Assembly (NCBI GenBank): GCA_027365345.1
Contig: DAHXNO010000112.1
Span: 1-52,872, forward strand
Direction: 5' to 3'
DNA: 52,872 bases
Origin: Granulicella sp.
GTDB taxonomy: Bacteria > Acidobacteriota > Terriglobia > Terriglobales > Acidobacteriaceae
The translations under genes and the position numbers were made by a program. Positions 1 through 7,376 of this stretch are shown here, one piece after another. The stretch's first letter is position 1; each line of letters begins with the position of its first letter. The notes beneath the pieces were generated by a model that was given only the letters and a program-made list of their open reading frames with translations, was not told the origin of the DNA and searched no databases.

Positions 1-51
1 GCGGGCGGTAGCTCCCCAATTTTTAGTCGGCTCATGGGAGCCATTGCGACC

Positions 52-88
52 GGCGGTCCGTTGGGGAAAGACGGACCGCCTTTGGTTT
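52..88 (+). terminator. Hairpin terminator of an upstream gene
   Basis: GGCGGTCCGT at 52-61 pairs perfectly with ACGGACCGCC at 71-80 around a 9-base loop. TTTGGTTT follows at once. The 10-bp GC-rich stem and T-rich tail fit a Rho-independent terminator for a + strand gene that lies left of the window. Confidence 0.6.
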
Positions 89-174
89 GACGCAGCGACG
101 CCTATCTGCTCTCTGGAAGCAATCTCCGCGCAACATTCGCAGGGATTCGGGATTTGTAGAGAAAGAGGTGTCTT

Positions 175-975
175 ATGCGTCCCTTCTTCGTACTCTTCAC
201 ACTTACCGGCTTGACCCTCTGCGCAGCAAGCTCTGGTGCCTTTGCGCAGAGCAACTATACAGGGTCGCCATACGGCTCCTACGCCGCTCCACAGAGCGGC
301 TACTACGCTCAGTCTCCGCAGGCTCCTGTACAACCGGGCAGCCTGGGACCAGGCTATGCAGCCCAATACGGCCAGTCCTATCCGGGTGCCTCCCAAGCGT
401 ATGCCAATCAGGCTGTCGCAGGACAGGTCTATGCAAATCAGGCTGAGCCGCAGGATACGTACGACAACGAGGCCGAGGATGGTGGGCAGCCGGCCCAGGC
501 CGAGATGGGCGATGCAGCGTACTACCAGGTTCCCTATGGGTATGGATACGCTTATCCAGCCGTTGGGTATGGCTATTGCTACTACGGCTACGCCTGCGGT
601 TATCCCTACTACGGGTACGGATATGGGTACCCGTGGCTGGGCGTTGGTTACTGGGGTGGCTGGGGCTGGGGCTGGGGTGGAGGCTGGGGCTGGGGCCGCG
701 GCTGGGGCGGCTATGGTGGCTGGGGTCGTGGTGGCTGGGGCGGATACGGCGGTTGGGGTGGCTATGGTAGGGCAGGATATGGTTACGGCGGCTATGGCAA
801 TCGTGGCGGATACGGCGGTGGGTACGGCAACCGTGGTGGCTACGGAGGCGGATACGGCGGCGGCAACCGTGGCGGTGGTGGAGGGTTCCACGGAGGAGGT
901 TTTGGCGGTGGGGGTGGCGGCTTCCACGGCGGAGGCGGCGGAGGGTTCCACGGCGGAGGTGGTGGACGCCGCTGA
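175..975 (+). CDS. Secreted Gly/Tyr/Trp-rich low-complexity protein
   Basis: The 266-residue product starts with a signal peptide (Arg-Pro, then a hydrophobic stretch ending in SGAFAQS near residue 26), so it should be exported. Residues 27-120 are rich in Gln, Ala, Tyr and Ser. From about residue 120 the chain is nearly all Gly with Tyr and Trp (GYGYPW, GWGWGWGGGWGWG), then repeats of the GGYGNRGGYG type, and ends in GGGGFHGGGG blocks closing with Arg-Arg. A GAGGTG ribosome binding site lies just before the ATG. No enzymatic domain is visible. Such proteins are found as cell-surface or envelope structural proteins, but the role here is unknown. Low complexity creates several shadow frames on both strands; the signal peptide and RBS identify this frame. 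Confidence 0.8.
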   Translation: MRPFFVLFTLTGLTLCAASSGAFAQSNYTGSPYGSYAAPQSGYYAQSPQAPVQPGSLGPGYAAQYGQSYPGASQAYANQAVAGQVYANQAEPQDTYDNEAEDGGQPAQAEMGDAAYYQVPYGYGYAYPAVGYGYCYYGYACGYPYYGYGYGYPWLGVGYWGGWGWGWGGGWGWGRGWGGYGGWGRGGWGGYGGWGGYGRAGYGYGGYGNRGGYGGGYGNRGGYGGGYGGGNRGGGGGFHGGGFGGGGGGFHGGGGGGFHGGGGGRR

Positions 976-1213
976 GGTAGCGCGCCGCATGCCGCTGCAG
1001 GCAAGGCGATGTTAGCCTGGCCGGAAGATCTGGCCACCCGCTTGGGTGGTGGGAAAGAGGCGCCGTAGAATTTGGTTGTTTGAAGAAACGATGGGACGGG
1101 CGAGCAATGGAGGATTGATCGCTGGTCCTAAGCCGCTCCTCGTCGGTAGCTTTTCTGCATCGCTTGTTTTCTCCTTGCCTGGACCGAGGCGAGTCTGGCG
1201 ACACAGGATGGCT
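976..1213. other. Intergenic stretch before the nadD repeat
   Basis: No gene is seen. A short hairpin, CCACCC at 1034-1039 with GGGTGG at 1044-1049, has no T tract and cannot be called a terminator with confidence. Confidence 0.4.
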
Positions 1214-1329
1214 TAGAGCATTTTTCCCGTAGGTGTAGTCCGGCAGATTGAGATTGATGGGCGTTTTCCCCAATGAAAACGCCACTGCACAATCGCTTTC
1301 GGATACCCATCAGCGGGGAAGATGCTCTA
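1214..1329 (+). repeat. Dispersed palindromic element, copy 1
   Basis: The ends are imperfect inverted repeats (TAGAGCATTTTTCCCG at 1214, CGGGGAAGATGCTCTA ending at 1329). The middle holds a perfect 8-bp hairpin, GGCGTTTT at 1260-1267 with AAAACGCC at 1276-1283. The whole 116-bp unit is found again in reverse orientation at 39558-39677 and, degenerate on its left side, at 3508-3623. It ends 12 bases before the nadD start codon, so it must lie in or next to the nadD leader. No protein is encoded. It is of MITE or large REP type. Confidence 0.8.
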
Positions 1330-1341
1330 GAATCAGCCATC

Positions 1342-2010
1342 ATGCGGATTGGCTTCTTCGGCGGCAGCTTTGATCCGCCCCATCTGGGGCATCTGGCGGT
1401 TGCCGGAGCTGCGGCCAAAGCCTTCCATCTGGATCGGGTGCTGTTTGCCCCCACGGGTAGACAGCCGCTGAAACCCGTAGGGGCTTCCGCCAGCTTTGCA
1501 GACCGTTTGGCGATGGTGGCGCTGCTGTGCGCGTCCGAGAGTTCTGCCGCCCGTCACGCGCCGGAATCAGAGTCTGCCGAGAACAAGAACGGGACGGTAT
1601 TTGAGCCCTGCGCACTGGATGCTCCGCTGCTGGATGGTTCACCGAACTACACCGTGGATACGCTTGCGAGACTGCGCCAGGGGCGCCAGCCAGAGGACCG
1701 GATCCTGGTGATCGTCGGCGCGGATGCCTTTCTAGACCTTCGCCGCTGGAAGGCGCCGGATACTCTTTTAGAGCTCGCCGAGTGGATCGTCGTGAGCCGG
1801 CCCGGCTTCTCGCTGCGGCAACTGGACTCTTTGGGTTTGAGCAGGGCGCAGAGAGAGCGCGTGCATCTGCTGGAGGGGGTCCATGAGACGGCGAGTGCAA
1901 CGGATATTCGAGCGCTGCTTCGCCAGGCGGCCCATGAACAGAGCGCGGAACCATTGCTGCCGACATCTGTTTTGGAGTACATCCACACCCATCGCCTGTA
2001 CGGCGTGTGA
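1342..2010 (+). CDS. nadD: Nicotinate-nucleotide adenylyltransferase
   Basis: NadD adenylates nicotinate mononucleotide with ATP to give deamido-NAD, a late step of NAD synthesis in the cytoplasm. The start is the ATG at 1342, because the family begins directly with the strand and loop seen here, MRIGFFGGSFDPPHLGHL, with the nucleotidyltransferase HxGH motif at residues 14-17. Further family marks are VGADAFLDLRRWK and, near the C-terminus, the SxTxIR phosphate-binding motif (SATDIR). The 222 residues are normal for the family. An upstream in-frame ATG at 1273 lies inside the palindromic repeat and is rejected. rsfS follows 120 bp downstream, a common nadD-rsfS-rlmH order in bacteria. Confidence 0.95.
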   Translation: MRIGFFGGSFDPPHLGHLAVAGAAAKAFHLDRVLFAPTGRQPLKPVGASASFADRLAMVALLCASESSAARHAPESESAENKNGTVFEPCALDAPLLDGSPNYTVDTLARLRQGRQPEDRILVIVGADAFLDLRRWKAPDTLLELAEWIVVSRPGFSLRQLDSLGLSRAQRERVHLLEGVHETASATDIRALLRQAAHEQSAEPLLPTSVLEYIHTHRLYGV

Positions 2011-2129
2011 TCCGGGATGGGCGTGGCCGCTCCGCAGCGGTGCTGTTGGGAGAAGCCGTGCGGGATGCAGGGGCGGGCGTGTCACTGGCCGGGAGATTGC
2101 TCTACCATGGAGGAAACAGAAGGAGTTGC

Positions 2130-2771
2130 ATGGATAGCAAGAAAGAAACCGATCTGCGAAGACTGCTCTCGGCTGCTGTGGCGGCCAGCGAAGATAAAAA
2201 GGCTGAAGACATACGAATTCTGCGGTTGGATCCGTCCGAGAGCGGCCTGACCGATTACTTCCTGATCTGCACCGGGCAGAGCGATCGGCAGAACCTGGCT
2301 ATTACCGATGAGATTGAACTTCGTCTGAAGCGAGAGTTCGGCGTTGCGCCAAGCTCGGTGGAGGGACGGCGCCAGGGTGAGTGGATTCTGATGGACTACG
2401 TGGACTTTATTGTCCACGTCTTTTCGGCTGAGAAGCGCGCGTTTTATGGGCTGGAGAGGCTGCGCAAGTCTGCCACGGTGCTCAGCGTCGCCGAGCTGAA
2501 CGCGAAGATCAAAGAGGCCATTGCCTCCGGGCGGAGGAAGGCTCCTGCAGCGGTTCCAAGGAGGGGGGCGGGGAAGAAGGCGTCTACGCCTGCGAAGAAG
2601 GCCGTAGCGAAGAAGGCGGCGGCGAAACGGGCTCCGGCGAAGAAAGCTCCGGCCACGAAGGCGGTCGCCAAGAAGACCGCGGCGAAGAAGGCCACAACGG
2701 CAAAGGCTGCCGCAAAGAGATCCGAACCAAAATCAGCAGCGAAGAGGGCCGCGCTGCGAGGTGCGAAGTAG
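2130..2771 (+). CDS. rsfS: Ribosomal silencing factor RsfS with histone H1-like tail
   Basis: RsfS (RsfA/Iojap family) binds ribosomal protein uL14 on the 50S subunit and blocks subunit joining, lowering translation in poor conditions. The ATG at 2130 is preceded by AAGGAG and starts the family domain. Residues about 1-130 show the conserved pattern: LDPSESGLTDYFLICTG, SDRQNLAITDEIE, SSVEGRRQGEWILMDYVDFIVHVF, AFYGLERL. After about residue 135 comes a long extra tail of Lys/Ala/Pro repeats (AKKAVAKKAAAKRAPAKKAP and similar), like the C-terminal domain of histone H1 or bacterial Hc1-type proteins. Usual RsfS proteins have about 105-130 residues; this one has 213. The tail is probably disordered and strongly positive, so it may bind rRNA or DNA. 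Confidence 0.93.
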   Translation: MDSKKETDLRRLLSAAVAASEDKKAEDIRILRLDPSESGLTDYFLICTGQSDRQNLAITDEIELRLKREFGVAPSSVEGRRQGEWILMDYVDFIVHVFSAEKRAFYGLERLRKSATVLSVAELNAKIKEAIASGRRKAPAAVPRRGAGKKASTPAKKAVAKKAAAKRAPAKKAPATKAVAKKTAAKKATTAKAAAKRSEPKSAAKRAALRGAK

Positions 2772-2895
2772 GTTCGCCACTCCGCCGAATGCGGCGTCTA
2801 TGCACTGCTGGGAACGGCGGCCTGGATGCCTGGAGGCTGGCGGGAGTTGGAGGCACTGCTCCGCCGGATGGTGATACGTTGAGGCGCACACTGCC

Positions 2896-3360
2896 ATGAA
2901 CCTGACGCTGATGCTGATCTCGTCCCGCCGGTCCGGCCGAGGGTCCGGGCCGGGCGGCCCGGCGGGGGAGTTGGTGCATCTCTATCTGAGCCGGGCTGCG
3001 CGCTATGCGCCCTGCACGCTTCGGTTGTTCCCTACGGAGGCCGCGGCGCTGGAGTTTGCCGAGGGACTCAAGGGGCGCACCCGCCCGGCGCTGCTGCTGG
3101 CCGACAGCCGCGGTGAGGCTCTTAGCTCAGAGGAGTTTGCTGCAGCGGTGGGATCTTTGCAGGATGCAGGGATCCAACAGGTGTTGGTGGGGATTGGCCC
3201 GGCGGATGGATGGTCGGCTGCGGCGCGCGGACGGGCCGACCAGATGATCGCCTTTGGGCGGATGACGCTGCCCCATGAGCTGGCGGCTGCGGTGGCGGCC
3301 GAACAGATCTATCGCGCGCTGACGATCCGTGCCGGGCATCCGTATCATGATGGGCACTGA
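2896..3360 (+). CDS. rlmH: 23S rRNA pseudouridine-1915 N3-methyltransferase
   Basis: RlmH is a SPOUT-fold enzyme that methylates pseudouridine 1915 in helix 69 of 23S rRNA, using S-adenosylmethionine on the assembled 70S ribosome. The 154 residues match the family in length and order: LLLADSRGEALSSEEFA in the middle (family LDERGxxxSSxxFA), a glycine-rich SAM loop around VLVGIGPADGW (usually IGGxxG), and the C-terminal knot MTLPHELAAAVAAEQIYRA followed by GHPYHDGH. The SAM loop departs somewhat from the usual GGPYG, so activity is likely but not certain. It follows rsfS by 124 bp, the usual neighbour order. Confidence 0.93.
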   Translation: MNLTLMLISSRRSGRGSGPGGPAGELVHLYLSRAARYAPCTLRLFPTEAAALEFAEGLKGRTRPALLLADSRGEALSSEEFAAAVGSLQDAGIQQVLVGIGPADGWSAAARGRADQMIAFGRMTLPHELAAAVAAEQIYRALTIRAGHPYHDGH

Positions 3361-3507
3361 TCTGTGAGCCGCGGCGATGGTTGAGCTGCCGTGTGCGGAG
3401 CGTCGAGGTTGGCGTTGGGGGTGAGGTTACGAGGCCGCAGTATTTGAACGGGCTCTCCCTTGGTAGGGACGGGGCCCGCGGTTGAGCGAGCAGCGTTGTG
3501 CAATGGA

Positions 3508-3623
3508 ATGGAACTCTCTCGCCGCAGGCGCCGCTCGGGGCCGAGCCCTATCGGCGTTTCTCCCAAGAGGAACGCCACTGCAGAAGTGCTTTTGGATGCC
3601 CATCTGGGGAAGAAATGCTCTAG
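3508..3623 (+). repeat. Dispersed palindromic element, copy 2 (degenerate left half)
   Basis: The right half matches copy 1 closely: the inner hairpin (GGCGTTTC, AACGCC), then ACGCCACTGCA, GGATGCCCATC, and the terminal GGGGAAGAAATGCTCTAG. The left half is only loosely similar (CCGCAGGCGCCGCTCGG against CCGTAGGTGTAGTCCGG) and the left end cannot be placed exactly. The element ends 10 bases before the cobO start codon, almost the same spacing as copy 1 before nadD. Confidence 0.65.
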
Positions 3624-3633
3624 GCTTAGGTGT

Positions 3634-4197
3634 ATGACGCAGGAAGCTGTTGAGGGCTCACGAAAGGGTCTGCTCCTGATCCATACCGGCGCGGGGAAGG
3701 GTAAGACCACGGCAGCGCTGGGAACGGCGCTGCGCGCCGCAGGGAATGGAATGCGGGTGCTGGTGCTACAGTTTCTCAAGGGCTCCTGGCACTATGGAGA
3801 GGCGGAGGCCGCCGCGGCGCTGAACGCTTTGCCGGGCTTCAGCTTTGAGTTGCGCAAACTGGGACGTGGGTTTGTGAAGGTGGGTGGAGCGGAGGCCGAT
3901 CCCGAAGATCTGCGCATGGTAGAGGAAGGGTGGGCGCAGGCAGAAGAGGAGATTCTGCGCGGGGATTGGGATCTTATTGTCCTCGACGAGATCCTTTACG
4001 TGATCAGCTACAAGATGCTGGATCCGGAACGAGTGGCTGAGGTAATGCGGCGCAAACCGGAGATGCTGCACCTGATTCTGACTGGGCGGAACGCTCATCC
4101 GCTGCTGATGGAACTGGCCGACACGGTGACCGAGATGCGCGAGGTGAAGCACGCCTACCAGAAGGGAATTCTGGCGCAACGCGGAATCGAATACTAA
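3634..4197 (+). CDS. cobO: Cob(I)yrinic acid a,c-diamide adenosyltransferase
   Basis: CobO/BtuR transfers the adenosyl group of ATP to reduced corrinoid, making the adenosylated cobamide precursor in B12 synthesis or salvage. The product has 187 residues. The P-loop is near the N-terminus (HTGAGKGKTTAAL, residues 17-29), followed by MRVLVLQFLKG, the Walker B-like DLIVLDEILYVISY, the LTGRNAHPLLMELAD segment and the family C-terminus VKHAYQKGILAQRGIEY. The ATG at 3634 gives the usual start just before the P-loop; longer frames would run through the repeat. No other cob gene is in the window, so B12 genes are dispersed here or only salvage occurs. Confidence 0.93.
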   Translation: MTQEAVEGSRKGLLLIHTGAGKGKTTAALGTALRAAGNGMRVLVLQFLKGSWHYGEAEAAAALNALPGFSFELRKLGRGFVKVGGAEADPEDLRMVEEGWAQAEEEILRGDWDLIVLDEILYVISYKMLDPERVAEVMRRKPEMLHLILTGRNAHPLLMELADTVTEMREVKHAYQKGILAQRGIEY

Positions 4198-4356
4198 GGC
4201 CTATGGCCTGCGGGCCGAATGCGAGGCCTCAGCATTGATGAGCGTTCTGCCCCGATGGGCCGGAGGGAAATCGAAACGCCGTCACACGCCTCTCCCCGAC
4301 ACCAAAGAACCAGCAGTTCTAACTGAAGGAACCCGCTGAGGAGCCCTGGGGCGGGA

Positions 4357-4542
4357 TCAGGTTGGGAGAGCATGTCCTTGCACCACGGCCCGACAAATTT
4401 CCTCCATGATTTCTCGGGGAATCTTAATCAGGTTTGAAGTGGCCTGATAATGAACCCAATCCTAAAGCTCTGGAACTTGATCAATTGGATAATAATTACC
4501 GTTGGCAGTAATGAGCACATTTGCGTCGAGGAGGTAGAGCAT
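4357..4542 (-). pseudogene. Remnant of a DUF4411 (PIN-like) toxin gene
   Basis: Reading leftward from the ATG at 4540-4542 gives MLYLLDANVLITANGNYYPI, then DQVPEL, a TAG stop at codon 27, and in the same frame DWVHYQATSNLIKIPREIMEEI. This is the N-terminus of the DUF4411 PIN-like family (LLDANxxIxAxxxYY, PEFWDWL), with TTC-TGG of the expected PEFWDW now CTT-TAG. The similarity fades after about codon 50 and the frame closes at 4357; the rest of the roughly 160-residue domain, with the later acidic residues, is gone. It lies directly after the XRE/ImmA remnant, the usual antitoxin-toxin order. The locus cannot make an active PIN nuclease. Confidence 0.7.
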
Positions 4543-4574
4543 TTATTGGCTACCCCGCATTCCGGCCATGTGGA

Positions 4575-5204
4575 TCAAGGGGTCCACGTTGCGGGGCTTG
4601 ACTCCGAGTACCCGGCCGAGATCTGCTCCTCGGTCATCTGGTAGAGCGGCAGGTCCACGTTGCGGGGCTTGACTCCGAGTACCCGGCCCGCCCTCGTGTG
4701 TGTCAGAAATCCCTCAACCAGCGAATTCTTCACGAGCCCCAGAAGCGCGGGTCCAAGCCGACGCCGCTTCACAGTGTAGTAGCTGGGGCCGCCTTCGTTC
4801 TTATCCTTTGTAGCCGACCGCTCTTGCGCCGCACGCCATTCGTCTTCGTAGCGCCTGTTCAGCTCTTCCCGTTGGGCGAGAGTGATGATTTTCACGCGCC
4901 GGAGTTTGTACGCAACCATAGCGCGGCTGATGTTGCGCTCGCCAGCGAATCGAGCGATTTCTCTAACAATGTCCTGAAGACGAGCCCGGCTCAAATCAAA
5001 GACCAACAAAGAGCGGTGATATATCCGGGCCATGTTTAGTAATACGCTTCGCGACGGATCCTCTTCTCCGGCTTCCATGGCCCGCAGTCGCTCTTCTGCA
5101 GTGCGCTCGCGGGTATTCTTGAACCCGAGCATATGCGCAGCCTCCTCAACTGAAAGACCTGCCGTATTGCGTGCCCAAATGAGAATTTGAGGATTGAGCG
5201 CCAT
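4575..5204 (-). pseudogene. XRE-ImmA/IrrE antitoxin gene with the peptidase core deleted
   Basis: The ATG at 5204 starts MALNPQILIWARNTAGLSVE, an XRE helix-turn-helix start, with EEAAHMLGF and the N-domain end RIYHRSLLVFDLS. In intact family members an ImmA/IrrE zinc peptidase domain with HExxH follows. Here the reading goes straight to its last part (IVREIARFAGERNISRAMV, then LAQREELNRRYEDEWRAAQE) and the C-terminal segment SYYTVKRRRLGPALLGLV with AGRVLGVKPRNVD. No HExxH is present, so an internal stretch is missing. The end is also altered: a 37-bp direct repeat shifts the frame, and the tail reads AGYSESSPATWTP. Undoing the repeat gives a tail ending in TAA directly before the ATG of the DUF4411 remnant. 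The 209-codon frame may still be translated, but is best seen as decayed. Confidence 0.65.
4581..4688. repeat. 37-bp direct repeat in the antitoxin remnant
   Basis: Positions 4581-4617 and 4652-4688 are identical over 37 bases (GGTCCACGTTGCGGGG to CCCGGCC), offset by 71 bases. Since 71 is not a multiple of three, the two copies are read in different frames by the - strand gene: first as GRVLGVKPRNVD, then as AGYSESSPATWT. This fits a duplication or a recombination between two related loci. Confidence 0.85.
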
Positions 5205-5842
5205 CGCTTTTGATCCTAGCTCCTCGCGCAAGTGAGGGCGGCGAAATGGTCCAGCCAGAGTCGAAGAGCCCACCCCCCGGGTTCCGTCCGTATCAGTTTC
5301 CGTCCGCCTTGCAAACTGCTGATCGTGCAGTAGTTGCGGGTAGACCACTGGATAAATCGACGGAGACGCGTTTCTTGTCAGATGGGATCTCGATGAGTGC
5401 CATCGCTGATGCGCTCCTCGGTTGTGATGGCGACAGCCAGCGTAGTCACATCCTCCGGTCAGCGGCCTTTGCCGAACAAGGGCGGAGGCCAAGTGTTGTG
5501 ACGGAAGTTGCTTTGGGAAGAGGGCCTAAACCCGGTTCCAGGTCATTGAGAGGTGGGATTTGCCTATCCGGGGGCCTTTGGGTGGCTGACAATATCCGTC
5601 CGGGGCGCCAAGCGCTATTTTGGACGGCAGTGGCCGGCGGCCTCTGCCGGCCGATCGGCCTCCCATGCATCGTCGCGGACGCTTTTATCCGCAGGGCGCC
5701 GGCGATGCGGCGCTAGGGATTTGCGTTAGAGGCTAATCTCCAGTGGAAAGGAGACGGAGAGGGGCGCAGAGAGATGACGTGTCTCACTGCTCCCGTCTGC
5801 AGAGGATGAGAAGGCATCGAGCAGAACGCACGGAAGATTTGT
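5205..5842. other. Long intergenic region, no gene recognised
   Basis: Several open frames cross this region, but none shows a family pattern, a signal peptide or a good ribosome binding site. Given the decayed toxin-antitoxin pair next to it, it may hold further eroded DNA. No tRNA or riboswitch was seen. Confidence 0.5.
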
Positions 5843-5881
5843 CGCGCAAAAAACAGGGCGCACTCTGTGAGAGGTGCGCCC
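5843..5881 (-). terminator. Terminator of the PEP-CTERM gene
   Basis: On the - strand GGGCGCAC (5881-5874) pairs with GTGCGCCC (5863-5856) around a 10-base loop, followed by TGTTTTTTGCG. It lies about 50 bases after the PEP-CTERM stop codon. This is a good Rho-independent terminator. Confidence 0.75.
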
Positions 5882-5932
5882 CGGGATCCGTTTGCGTCGC
5901 CATGCCGCAGGTTGCGGGCCAAGATGCAGGAT

Positions 5933-6571
5933 CTACCCGCGAAGCGAGCCAGAGATGAGCCGACGGCGGAGCGTACCGGCTACACCTAGAAGACCGGTGC
6001 CAAGCAGCAGGAGGGAGGATGGCTCCGGCGTCAGAGAAACGTTAGGAGTGCCGAGGCCGGCCTCGCCTGTTTTGCCGTCGCTGTTCATAATGTCCGCAGC
6101 GAAGTAGTACCCAGAGGTGTTGGCCACCAGATCCTGGGGCGAAAGATCGGAGGAGGAAGTGATGTTAAAGACTATGGGGCCGGAATCCTTGCCGCTGCCG
6201 CCCCGGTCGGGGTTGTCAAAGTAATATCCGAACGTGCCGAATGACGGGCCTTTCGTCGTGGCGTCGGTGTCGAGTGCTTCTCCCGACCAAAGCGAGCCTG
6301 CGGGGAAGCTGATGGAGACGCCGCTCAACCCGGATGCCAAGTTGAAGGCAAAGCCGGGGTGGATGCTACCACTCCCCGTGTTCACGAAATACTCCGCGCC
6401 GCCGGCCAGGTTGACTTGCAGTTGGATCGTGTTGTCGTTGATCTGCGTTGCGTCAACGTTGAAGCAGCAGTAACCGCTCTGCGAGGTAGGAAAGGTAATA
6501 GTCGATGCCTTCGCCCCTATGGCGATAAACATGAGTCCGAGAAAGCAGGTTGTGGCTAGTTTCTTAGGCAT
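5933..6571 (-). CDS. PEP-CTERM sorting-domain protein
   Basis: The 212-residue protein starts at the ATG at 6571 (GAGGA lies just upstream) with a signal peptide, MPKKLATTCFLGLMFIAIGAKA. The body is a Ser/Gly/Asn-rich beta-type domain with no known catalytic motif. The C-terminus is a classic PEP-CTERM signal: the PEP triplet in LTPEPSSLLLLG, a hydrophobic helix (LLLLGTGLLGVAG), then the basic end TLRRRL. Proteins of this class are exported and then cut and processed at the membrane by an exosortase, usually ending in exopolysaccharide-associated surface layers. No exosortase gene is in the window, so it must be encoded elsewhere. A terminator follows downstream. The exact role is unknown. 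Confidence 0.88.
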   Translation of the reverse strand: MPKKLATTCFLGLMFIAIGAKASTITFPTSQSGYCCFNVDATQINDNTIQLQVNLAGGAEYFVNTGSGSIHPGFAFNLASGLSGVSISFPAGSLWSGEALDTDATTKGPSFGTFGYYFDNPDRGGSGKDSGPIVFNITSSSDLSPQDLVANTSGYYFAADIMNSDGKTGEAGLGTPNVSLTPEPSSLLLLGTGLLGVAGTLRRRLISGSLRG

Positions 6572-7376
6572 GAGGATCCTCGTGATGCAACAGATGGTCG
6601 ATATGGAGCACGTTGGTTGCCAAACTCCGAGATTCTGTTGGCGCCAGGCCCGGTGGGCGGAGAAGGGACCGAATTGGCAGCCTTTTGGGCGGAAAGGTGA
6701 AGAGTCGGCCAAGAGTGGAGGAACGCGGATGGGCTGCGCCGAACTCTGGAACGGCCCTGCCGCCGAAGATTTTCCATTTGAGAATGCAATTTCTTGCATA
6801 GAGCCATTGAGGCGGCCTGAAATCAGGGTCTGGGCAGATCAAAGGCCGCGACCCCGGCTCCGTGCGGCGGGGCGGGGCCAGACTGTTGGCCGCGCTGGAC
6901 GCCAGGGCTGGAAGGATTATCGGCCAGAATCAGCAGCGCCGTTGCCGCCGTAGGTTCCGCAAGTTCCGCAACGCCGTCGAGAATGACATTCCGGAAGAGC
7001 GGGACGTTCCCCTCATCCTGGACGATTCCGGAACGTGCGGGAGGAAGCCGATGCAGAGCCGGCCGGCGAGATGTGCCGGCTTCCATGTCTAGTCGACGCT
7101 CCGCTCAGCGAGTTGGCAGAACCTTGTGGAACGCTGATTCGCCCTGCGCACAGAAGGCCAGCTTCGACGCAGCGTTCACGGTTCGGCCAAAGAACGGAGA
7201 TCTGCGATCCGCGACTGCATCGAACGCCGGAATCGCGGTCCGCGACCCTTCCTCTGGCGCCATTGCGCAGACCGGATTCTCGATTCCGCCGCCTGATTTG
7301 GAGAGGAAATCTAGCCTCAGACCACGAGGCCGATCTCACAGTCTACAGGACGCCGGCGCAGATCTTCCGTTCCACG
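6572..7376. other. Long region without a convincing gene
   Basis: The - strand part next to 6572 should contain the PEP-CTERM promoter, though no clear boxes were found. Towards 7150-7330 two + strand frames look partly coding in composition, so the broken gene that is visible from 7377 may have begun further left and decayed. No family could be recognised. Confidence 0.4.

Noticed and set aside
203-1285. Long - strand frame of 360 codons opposite the Gly-rich gene
   Set aside because: Its Arg/His/Ser-rich product is the mirror of the GC-rich repeats; the + strand frame has a signal peptide and ribosome binding site.
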